Assembly (NCBI GenBank): GCA_016787755.1
Contig: JAEUUA010000020.1
Span: 62,001 to 126,000 of the forward strand
DNA length: 64,000 nt
Direction of reading: 5' to 3'
Origin: Cyclobacteriaceae bacterium
GTDB taxonomy: Bacteria; Bacteroidota; Bacteroidia; Cytophagales; Cyclobacteriaceae
Shown here: positions 47,101 to 53,010 of the stretch, piece after piece
How positions within the stretch are numbered: position 1 is the first letter of the stretch
Layout: each line of letters opens with the position of its first letter
The notes under the pieces: generated by a model
Databases searched by the model: none
The model's input: the letters and a program-made list of their open reading frames with translations, nothing else
What the model was told of the DNA's origin: nothing
Translations under genes and position numbers: made by a program

Positions 47101-47919
47101 AATTCTGTTTGCATCGTCAACAAAAAGTATGTAATCCTTTTCTGAATCAAAGTATTGATACAAGTCATCAAGCAATGTATGATGTTTATACGAAACACAA
47201 TAAGCTCCATATGTCAAATTCTCTGAAAGAAAATTGTTGATTCCTTCAAGTGCTAATTTGGTCTTGCCGATTCCGGGAGCTCCAGTTAAAATTATAAAAT
47301 CGTTTAGAAGTATTGCTTCTTTCAGTTCTTTTAGTTCTTGCTCTCTGTGTAAAAACGTATTGTCCAAAGGAGTAGAAATTCCCTTTGATGCTTTGTTATA
47401 CTCTGCAATGAACTTTTCTTTTGAAACAATTTGTCCTGTATCCAATGGTAATCCTAAATACTCATGTGTGAGGTTTCGGTGATTCAAATGAAGTTCTATT
47501 GACAATGAATCAAGCGTATAAACTGTAAGTACAATTCGTGTATTTGCCAAAAGTTCTCTCAGTGTTTGAATCTCTGTTGCCGTTAGGTTGAAATTCACGC
47601 AAAGAATTATTTCTGCAATTTGATTTACAGGAACACTAGTTTTATTGGTGTCAATACATTTCTTTATATCCTCCTCTAACTTCTTTAGTCCAGCAGTAAT
47701 GTTTGTAGAATACTCAACGAAAATATATTTTCCGTTTGGTAGAAGTAAAAAGGTGTCAGGAGTTCCCTTTATTGTTTTTTGTTTGCCGCTTTGGCTTCCT
47801 GTTCTTGAAAATGCAGAGTAGTTGCTATTTCTCAATGCAAGAAAACTATCACACAACTCCTGAAAGGCAGCTTGGTTGATAGATGATAGTTCATTTTCGA
47901 TTGCTTGTAATCTACTCAT
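44191..47919 (-). CDS. REase-like/STAND NTPase protein, candidate anti-phage effector
   Basis: 1242 residues. The N-terminal ~150 residues resemble a PD-(D/E)xK-type nuclease core: GTPDTFLLLPNGKYIFVEYS, with D and E in the expected order but S at the usual K position. Next is a STAND/NACHT-like ATPase: Walker A TGAPGIGKTKLALE (about 215), Walker B YILFVDDAN and sensor-like IIITVRDYAFQEIG. The remaining ~800 residues are helical repeats suited to ligand sensing. The architecture resembles Avs-like and nSTAND3-type defence proteins. The start overlaps the end of the TIR-like gene by 8 nt (AATGAGTAG), so it is translationally coupled. It is the distal gene of a three-gene cassette. Confidence 0.75.
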   Translation of the reverse strand: MSRLQAIENELSSINQAAFQELCDSFLALRNSNYSAFSRTGSQSGKQKTIKGTPDTFLLLPNGKYIFVEYSTNITAGLKKLEEDIKKCIDTNKTSVPVNQIAEIILCVNFNLTATEIQTLRELLANTRIVLTVYTLDSLSIELHLNHRNLTHEYLGLPLDTGQIVSKEKFIAEYNKASKGISTPLDNTFLHREQELKELKEAILLNDFIILTGAPGIGKTKLALEGINNFLSENLTYGAYCVSYKHHTLLDDLYQYFDSEKDYILFVDDANRIDAFSQITGFYKATRKGKLKIIITVRDYAFQEIGILCQEFSPRRLDLAKFTDVQIIDIIKAQPFEILNQDYHKEIVRIADGNPRLAIMTALLSKAHQNIYVLQDVSDLFENYFSTFIKDDGEFANALNIKCLGLIAFFYTIPYKNREITTSILNNFGIDYSEFIDVIDKLDKLELVEIQFEHVKIPEQNLSTYFFYKSFIKDNLLSFETLLNKYFDSNSNRFKDCVIPANNTFGVKNVMDKLQPFLQSHWRGIKTEEEKAFKFLSTFWYYLQTETLEFIFNITEAFPTVTTLKYEVTYENNAFSYSKNNIIELLGEFLRFPNNLKDVIELGFEYTRKKPEHLPEWIHKIREQLTFDREDQTQYRFERQIILYQILLDGLSKGDTLFTAVFYELSKTFLSFKFHHTRGGRNHSFYWYDFPIPNIPPIQNFRQRIWNAVEQDFEKNQNESFNLLLNYSNVRPDVTKELMEFDVPFLIEIIEKHLSKDSFEHCRYVQDQIRWCKRNSVSHPSFTSLTHKFRNPTYEIFLKIDWDRLRDKEMYEFDDYREYEKLKEAEIRSSFVFKNAAEVKEFYNIFTYLKKASKNEWNYNTTLDHVIDENCSKNFELGCLLLIEVIEKNNEANYTPRVVFRNHLKTKDQANRIWGILHQQEFLYKGLWELSFYDYIDDSLLTKEYVQALVNTVSNMNEANTIHFDRLQRFLTLEPNLFQIILRTIVEKNEKEGTRLQVWMDFFSTHFDQLGDDIELIKKAYLQQDKIHNHFDYEGKGFLNILKKDSKFLIEYVNSLYAEKPFGISSDHKNLGFVWQVENIEDVLKDVFDLVIQKEPYFGILDHFCNSFFRNLQGEMQERAKNFLLDYCKINFSDSNKMNVIVDIVRHSMREMFDEILLLFLSLSQDREIFSKIWWRGNGTSGSGNVILADIEMADWRNILSIVEKSTVGIKLIPIKKYLNEQIEYCLKSGDWERQRRFLERY

Positions 47920-48634
47920 TTGTCGAAATTAAGTTCATTAACTCCTGGCGAATTTGTTCTTGTAATTCTTTGTAGTCTTTATAAATTAAGAATCTCTTGG
48001 ATTTTATATCAATTGGTAGTTTTTCTGGTTCACTAGAAATGAGAATAACAGGCTTGTCTAAAGCTTGTGCAATACCTAATTCATATAAGACATTAGGGTT
48101 TCTTCCGTTAATATTGGCAATGATTAAATTTGATTTAACAATTAACTTTAGCATTTCTGGAAATATATCGCCTTTAAAATAATTTTCATCACCTCTAAAT
48201 GCTTTAAAACCAGAACTTGTGCAGGCTTCACGAATTACCTTATAATCTTCATAATATATTTCATTGAAAGGTGTGAGAATAAAGATTAGCCTTTGGTCGA
48301 TAGTTAAATCATTCTCCGTTATTCCATTAGCTCTTAAGAATTCAGAAAAATATGTTTTTCTACTATTGGTAATTGGACTCTTGTTTTCTAAATATTCTCT
48401 TCTAAGTAAAAGATGGTTTACATCTTTCCACCTTTCTTCTGTTTGAATTAACCTATCATTTAAGCCATACATTTGTTTTTCAATAGAATTTCTTATACTT
48501 TCTAAGACAGCTCGATTCTTTTCTTCATCATACTTTGATTTTCTTAGTCGAGAATAAATAAGTACTGTCAATAAGGTAACAATTGCACTTGTTAAGGCAA
48601 TAAGCAATATTGATATGTTTGAGAAATCACTCAT
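47912..48634 (-). CDS. Membrane-anchored TIR/deoxyribosyltransferase-like protein
   Basis: About 240 residues from ATG 48634 (MSDFSNISILLIALTSA), which overlaps the previous stop by 8 nt; a longer start is possible but less coupled. An N-terminal membrane helix is followed by a coiled coil (EEKNRAVLESIRNSIEKQMY). The C-terminal domain has VKSNLIIANINGRNPNVLYE and LGIAQALDKPVILIS, the signature of TIR-like or nucleoside deoxyribosyltransferase-like folds used in bacterial immune effectors and signalling. The catalytic Glu in VLYELGI is kept. It is the middle gene of the coupled operon. Confidence 0.7.
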   Translation of the reverse strand: MSDFSNISILLIALTSAIVTLLTVLIYSRLRKSKYDEEKNRAVLESIRNSIEKQMYGLNDRLIQTEERWKDVNHLLLRREYLENKSPITNSRKTYFSEFLRANGITENDLTIDQRLIFILTPFNEIYYEDYKVIREACTSSGFKAFRGDENYFKGDIFPEMLKLIVKSNLIIANINGRNPNVLYELGIAQALDKPVILISSEPEKLPIDIKSKRFLIYKDYKELQEQIRQELMNLISTNE

Positions 48635-49052
48635 GATTATTATTTTGATAAGATTCTGGAACAATATTTTTTGTTTTTACTATTTCAGTCTCAATTACTA
48701 GACTAACAGACTTTTTTATAGCGAAGCCCGCAATCGTAAGGTTAATGAAAAGTAGTAGAATCCACCACTTACTTTTTTTCAAAAATTGGTCAACTGAAAT
48801 ACGCCAAAGTAAAACTATCAATATAGCAGTAGCTATTCCAATGAAGCAGTAGAATAGACCAGATGATTGATTGTCAACTTTTGTTATTGTGAATGCCACA
48901 GTAAACGAGAGAGCAAGTAAGATGATGTCAACAGGTAACTCGCAAATCGCCTGGATTGTAGCAGGCATATCATAGTTTCTACCTACCAATAACTTTAACA
49001 GAAATCCGATTAGAAGTAATACTGATGGTAAAATAATTTGTAAATGTTCCAT
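48627..49052 (-). CDS. Small multi-pass membrane protein of the candidate defence operon
   Basis: 141 residues with four predicted membrane helices: LPSVLLLIGFLLKLLVG, LPVDIILLALSFTVAF, GLFYCFIGIATAILIVLLW and WWILLLFINLTIAGFA. No family recognised. It is the first gene of the 5.3-kb cassette, starting ~150 nt inside after site J. Its stop is within the start region of the TIR-like gene. It may be the membrane partner or effector. Confidence 0.65.
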   Translation of the reverse strand: MEHLQIILPSVLLLIGFLLKLLVGRNYDMPATIQAICELPVDIILLALSFTVAFTITKVDNQSSGLFYCFIGIATAILIVLLWRISVDQFLKKSKWWILLLFINLTIAGFAIKKSVSLVIETEIVKTKNIVPESYQNNNHE

Positions 49053-49200
49053 TTAATCTATTTTGTGTGTGGTTAATTCAGGCTCTTTTGCTTGCGAAGT
49101 GGTCGCCCTTGTGTTGGGGCATGCAAATGTGCCTGAATGTGCGGTTGGCATTTTATTTCTGTCACTCATTTTGTGCATTGTCGTGGTCTTTTTAGCATTG

Positions 49201-49334
49201 GCGGTAACGTTTTGGCGCTTGGCGCAGTGGCGGATTTCGGAGCACAAAACTGTCAATACACCACAAAAGTTGATGCGAGGTAGAATGCTCAATTAACCAC
49301 TTCACCCGCCATTGAGCCAAACGCCTGTTACCGG
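49201..49334 (-). repeat. attC-like site J
   Basis: Outer cores are GCGGTAACG (left) and CTGTTACCGGG (right), pairing as GGTAAC/GTTACC. The inner stem is TTGGCGCAGTGGCGG (left) with CCGCCATTGAGCCAA (right). Centre GATTTCGGAGCACAAAACTGTC. The stop codon TAA of the McrC gene is the TTA of the right core. Confidence 0.9.
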
Positions 49335-50701
49335 GTCGTTGTTCTTCTTTCAATTTCGTTAAGTTCATTTGTCAATAGTCGTTTTGTCTCGTTGATGCTG
49401 TCCTTTTTTAATGGCACGCCTAAAATTAATATTGTGTTTGTCGCTTCGTTTATGCCGTTTTTATATTGAATACTTTTTAATTCGATTTGGTCCGATGGGT
49501 AACAAAGAAAACCGAATTTAAAATCTGTCTTACTGAATGAAGAGTAGGCCATTATTTGATGTATGTCGTGACGATGGTCTTCTTTAAGGACTTCACTTGG
49601 GTCAAACTTGTTGTATAAATTTGATTTGTATTTGGCGTCAATAAAAACCAAAACATTTTCTTTTTGAAAGATTGCGTCCGGCTCGATGTGTTTGAGTTCC
49701 CAGGAATAATGCTTCGATGTCCTAGAATGAAACTTAAAGTTTGAATAAAGCCGGCCTCCGGTCTCTTTTGCAGCTTCTTTGAAAATATGTTGAATAAATT
49801 TCTCGAATACATCTGAAAAGTCTACCCGCCACGCAGTACTGTCTACAAGGTTAAAGTTTAAAATCTTATTGGCTTGTTCCTTGCAGGCTTTCACGGTCGG
49901 ACTATCGGAAAATCGGATTGTGATTTTAGTGGTTGCTTTTGCTTTATGATGATATAAACGTTCTTCAAGGTAACCCAATTTTGTTCGCAAAGTGTTCTTA
50001 ATTCTCTGCGGAGTATTGGCTGAAAGTAATTCGCTTTTACAAATGTCAAAGACATATCTAATTTCCGAATATTCAGAATGAAACTCACTTAAGACATTTG
50101 TTCTTGCCGGAAATTTTATCCTGTTTTCAACTTTGTATTCGTTGTTGATATATTTTGTCCAGTTAATTTGACCAGTAGGCTGACTTGAAACCTTTTCAAT
50201 ATTGTCAAACTTTCTCCACGGCCTCATTGTCAGTTTTTCAAGAGCTGCTATAAATTTCACAGCCTCCAAATACAATGGCGGTCTGAAATTCTTACCTGAT
50301 GCCAATGGTAAGCTATCAATAACCTCTGGACTAATTTCTGTACCTAGTAGATTTAAAATTTCAATATAGTCCTCAAATCTATCTCGCCCGGTAAACCTAG
50401 GCATAACTACAAAATCACCGATTTGCTTTCCGGTGTCAGAAGCCCTCAAAGGAATAGAGCCAATGAAGCCAGATGAACGAAATGCAAGTGCAGTGCTTTG
50501 GTCTGAACCAATTATGTATGGTTGAACACCAAGAAATTTAAATTGCTCAGAGTTGTAATCAATGAACTTCTGGAGGTATTGCCCGATAATTCTTTTGTCT
50601 GCTGACTTGAACCACTTCTTTTGCAAAGCAACTCCGCCTAACTGTTTTGATTGTTCAGTTAGGCAAGGGATTTCGCAAAAAACATCTAATGGCTTTGTCA
50701 T
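49328..50701 (-). CDS. mcrC: McrC-like nuclease subunit
   Basis: 457 residues. The C-terminal McrC PD-(D/E)xK core is visible at IEPDAIFQKENVLVFIDAKY, giving D...DxK. The N-terminal half binds the McrB ring. McrC cleaves DNA when the McrB AAA+ GTPase translocates from modified cytosine sites. The ATG overlaps the McrB stop by 4 nt (ATGA). The TAA stop is the TTA of site J's core. It lies in a two-gene cassette of 2.9 kb. Confidence 0.85.
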   Translation of the reverse strand: MTKPLDVFCEIPCLTEQSKQLGGVALQKKWFKSADKRIIGQYLQKFIDYNSEQFKFLGVQPYIIGSDQSTALAFRSSGFIGSIPLRASDTGKQIGDFVVMPRFTGRDRFEDYIEILNLLGTEISPEVIDSLPLASGKNFRPPLYLEAVKFIAALEKLTMRPWRKFDNIEKVSSQPTGQINWTKYINNEYKVENRIKFPARTNVLSEFHSEYSEIRYVFDICKSELLSANTPQRIKNTLRTKLGYLEERLYHHKAKATTKITIRFSDSPTVKACKEQANKILNFNLVDSTAWRVDFSDVFEKFIQHIFKEAAKETGGRLYSNFKFHSRTSKHYSWELKHIEPDAIFQKENVLVFIDAKYKSNLYNKFDPSEVLKEDHRHDIHQIMAYSSFSKTDFKFGFLCYPSDQIELKSIQYKNGINEATNTILILGVPLKKDSINETKRLLTNELNEIERRTTTR

Positions 50702-52086
50702 TCGAAAAGAGATAGATTTATTCTGGTTGAGAAATAGTTATTAAACTCTTCTTTGGCATTTCTTAAAAGTCCTTCTTGTAGATATTCTTTAATCAAAGGA
50801 AATATTTCATAACGAATACGATTTTTCATTTCATCTTCGGTGTCCGCAATGAAATAGCCTTGTCCCGGTTGAAGGTTTAGTTCGGTGCTTGATGCATACC
50901 AGTCAAATATTTCTTGAATTCTGCTAAAGTCCTCGTTAAAGAATTGTTTCGACTTTATTGCTTTTGGTTTAAGGGTATACCACGCAAAGCGTCTTCTAAG
51001 TGCAAAGTCAACAACTGCCAAGCTCCTGTCGGCAGTGTTCATTGTAGCAATAACAGAAAAGTTTTCAGGCAGTTTCGTTACTTTGAAATTCGGGGCAATT
51101 TCAATTTCAACATTGGAGATATCCATTTTATGTTCAAATAGATAAAAAATAGGTCCTAATACATTGGAGAGATTAGCTCTGTTTATTTCGTCAATGATAA
51201 AGATGACATTTTCTTTGTTATTATCAACGGCATATTTTAACGCTTCTGAGAAGCTGCCTAAATTTTCTTTATACCTCAGTTCTTCGTTTTCTGTGTCAGG
51301 TCTGATTCCGTAAATAAAATCGGAGTAACTTGTTTCTGCGTGAAATTGAGTGAAGAAGGTTTTTGCTCCTATTTTGTCTGCAACATTTTTTGCAGTTCTT
51401 GTTTTACCAGTTCCTGGAGGTCCTTGAAGAACTATATACTTTCTTTCGTTTAAGAGATTTTTTACTTCTTCCGTTTCATCAATTGTTTCAGTCTTTAAAA
51501 AAGGTTCTAAAGCTTCCGAAACTGCTTTTCGGTGGTCTTTATTTGAAGGCCAGTCTCGAAGTTTTGCATAACCTGCGACAAATGCTGCAATAATTTGCAT
51601 TCCTTCTTCGCTTTCCGGGTCGTCAACGATTTGGCAAGTCGGTAAAACTTTAGTGTAAGTTTTAATCGTGTTTTTTATATGCTGTAAGTCAAGACTACCA
51701 GTGATTGATTTTGGTAAACTAGTCTCAATATCTGAAAAGTCAGATTTACAAAAGCCTCGTTCGTCAGTCAGCTTTGAAAACAATCTTCTAAGCCCTGGAT
51801 ATGTTGCAAGTTCATAGTCATTTTTGAAACCACTTGAACCAATTCCAAGACACACTAACCAAGGTTTATTTTGGTCGTTTGGAAAAATTGTCAATGAAAA
51901 GTCGTGGAAAGGTCCGGACGCTTCTTCCTCTGGATGGATAAATCCAAAATATGCTCCGTTGTCTTTAAGTGCTTCCTGCCCGGTGTTGTTTCGTTCAACA
52001 TATGGTTTGTTGAATTCGTTGTCTGTCTTGGCACCGAATTGTTCTGCTTTTTCTTTTATGAATTGTCTAATATTTTCTATGCTCAT
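50698..52086 (-). CDS. mcrB: McrB-like AAA+ GTPase of a modification-dependent restriction system
   Basis: 462 residues. The N-terminal ~200 residues are a DNA-specificity/DUF-type domain (YFGFIHPEEEASGPFHDFSL). The AAA+ core has Walker A VLQGPPGTGKTRTAKNVADK, Walker B VIFIIDEINRANLSNVLG and the McrB hallmark MNTADRSLAVVD, followed by the sensor FALRRRFAWY. McrB rings bind GTP, recognise modified cytosine and bring McrC for cleavage. The start is 37 nt inside the unit from site K. Confidence 0.88.
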   Translation of the reverse strand: MSIENIRQFIKEKAEQFGAKTDNEFNKPYVERNNTGQEALKDNGAYFGFIHPEEEASGPFHDFSLTIFPNDQNKPWLVCLGIGSSGFKNDYELATYPGLRRLFSKLTDERGFCKSDFSDIETSLPKSITGSLDLQHIKNTIKTYTKVLPTCQIVDDPESEEGMQIIAAFVAGYAKLRDWPSNKDHRKAVSEALEPFLKTETIDETEEVKNLLNERKYIVLQGPPGTGKTRTAKNVADKIGAKTFFTQFHAETSYSDFIYGIRPDTENEELRYKENLGSFSEALKYAVDNNKENVIFIIDEINRANLSNVLGPIFYLFEHKMDISNVEIEIAPNFKVTKLPENFSVIATMNTADRSLAVVDFALRRRFAWYTLKPKAIKSKQFFNEDFSRIQEIFDWYASSTELNLQPGQGYFIADTEDEMKNRIRYEIFPLIKEYLQEGLLRNAKEEFNNYFSTRINLSLFE

Positions 52087-52116
52087 ATTTTTTGTTTGAG
52101 TGTCGTTTTACAATGC

Positions 52117-52290
52117 CCGGTAACGTTTGTGTTTGCGAAGTGCGGGGAATAGGAGGGCTTAAAAATGTAGCGAAGCGAAATGTTAAGCCCGACCATCTCC
52201 GAACTGTCCCACGTTACTGAACTAAATTAAGAAATTACTTTTAATACCTACACTGAACCCCCGCATTGCGCAAACATTTTGTTGGCAGCT
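52117..52290 (-). repeat. attC-like site K (first site after the attI-like junction)
   Basis: Outer cores are CCGGTAACG (left) and TTTTGTTGGCAG (right). The inner stem is TTTGCGAAGTGCGGGG (left) with CCCCCGCATTGCGCAAAC (right). It is longer (174 nt) because of a nested hairpin, GGGCTTAA (52155-52162) with TTAAGCCC (52183-52190), in the loop. Confidence 0.88.
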
Positions 52291-52300
52291 GGGCCTTTGG

Positions 52301-52486
52301 TCATAATGCTTTTATGAGGAAATATAGTCCACCGAATATGCCTGTCAACGCACCACCAAATAGTCCAACTACAAATCGACTAATCTTTGCTCCTTTGTCA
52401 AAGACCCCTGTTCGATATTGGTAAACCAAAATCATCACTCCGGTCAAAATAAATATTAGTCCATATAAAAAGTTCTCCCAGTCCAT
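52301..52486 (-). CDS. Small two-helix membrane protein
   Basis: About 61 residues from ATG 52486 (MDWENFLYGLIFILTGVMI), placed 4 nt after the upstream stop; an earlier in-frame Met at 52,501 is also possible. Two hydrophobic helices (YGLIFILTGVMILVY and VVGLFGGALTGIFGGLYFL) are separated by a Lys/Arg-rich turn. Function is unknown. It is the second gene of the first cassette. Confidence 0.6.
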   Translation of the reverse strand: MDWENFLYGLIFILTGVMILVYQYRTGVFDKGAKISRFVVGLFGGALTGIFGGLYFLIKAL

Positions 52487-52490
52487 AGTC

Positions 52491-52895
52491 CTAATTGTCA
52501 AATGCTTTTTGTTTCTCCGCCTTGTCGTAAAGTGATAGTCTCCGTTTTATTTCTCTTTTTTCAATTTTCCTTGTCAGTCGTTTTGAATATCCAAATCCTT
52601 CTTCTCTATTGTCGGTGAACATTATTCTATTAATCACTTGTCCATTTACGTCTATAACTTTTGTTTCAAGTCCAATAAAGTAAACTTTAAATTGCTTGGT
52701 GTCGGCCGGAATTTCAATTTGAAATCTCCCGTTGTTGTCAAGTGTCGCGAGATATTGTTCGTCAATTGTTTTTAGAGTCGCTCCCTTAACTGGCTGAAAA
52801 TTCTCGTCAATGAACTTTCCTGTTATCTTGATTGTCTGTCCGTGAACACTGAAACACGTCAGTAATAAAATTGTCCACGTAATTAGTAGTCTCAT
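52491..52895 (-). CDS. Secreted carboxypeptidase-regulatory-like domain protein
   Basis: 134 residues. The signal peptide MRLLITWTILLLTCFSVHGQ is followed by the CarboxypepD_reg-like pattern ITGKFIDENFQPVKGATLKT and LATLDNNGRFQIEIPADTKQ. The Lys/Arg-rich tail ends at ..KAFDN. It starts only 23 nt from the attI-like junction, so it is the first cassette gene and the one most likely to be expressed from a promoter near the recombinase. The function is probably surface binding or assembly; unproven. Confidence 0.65.
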   Translation of the reverse strand: MRLLITWTILLLTCFSVHGQTIKITGKFIDENFQPVKGATLKTIDEQYLATLDNNGRFQIEIPADTKQFKVYFIGLETKVIDVNGQVINRIMFTDNREEGFGYSKRLTRKIEKREIKRRLSLYDKAEKQKAFDN

Positions 52896-52904
52896 CTTTT
52901 TTTA

Positions 52905-52919
52905 GGCCTTGCTGCCAAC
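52905..52919 (-). other. attI-like junction
   Basis: GCTGCCAAC closes the array at the recombinase side, preceded by GGCCTT. It is the inverted copy of GTTGGCAGCTGGGCC at the far end of the first cassette (13 of 15 nt). No paired stem or conserved site centre surrounds it. That is the expected appearance of an attI-type partner. On the minus strand an AAAGGAG-like box precedes GTTGGC. Confidence 0.7.
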
Positions 52920-52952
52920 TCCTTTATAAGTATGTATTTTTAATCCTTAGCC

Positions 52953-52965
52953 ACCCAATTTGGGT
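52953..52965. repeat. Palindrome next to the attI-like junction
   Basis: ACCCAATTTGGGT is a perfect 6-bp inverted repeat around one T, between the junction and the recombinase terminator. It could be a binding site for the recombinase or a regulator. Confidence 0.4.
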
Positions 52966-52969
52966 AGAT

Positions 52970-52991
52970 AAGGATGGTTTTTGCCATCCTT
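52970..52991 (-). terminator. Hairpin after the recombinase gene
   Basis: AAGGATGG (52970-52977) and CCATCCTT (52984-52991) form a perfect 8-bp stem with a 6-nt loop, about 20 nt after the recombinase stop. It probably separates recombinase and cassette transcription. Confidence 0.6.
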
Positions 52992-53010
52992 TAAAAATAA
53001 TTGTTTTAGG

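Noticed and set aside
35498..52290. CRISPR array
   Set aside because: The repeats are 130 bp with inverted structure and are separated by whole genes of varied length; no cas genes are present.
35498..52290. Insertion sequences or MITEs
   Set aside because: No transposase or target-site duplications are seen, and the terminal match is specific to each unit rather than shared by all copies.
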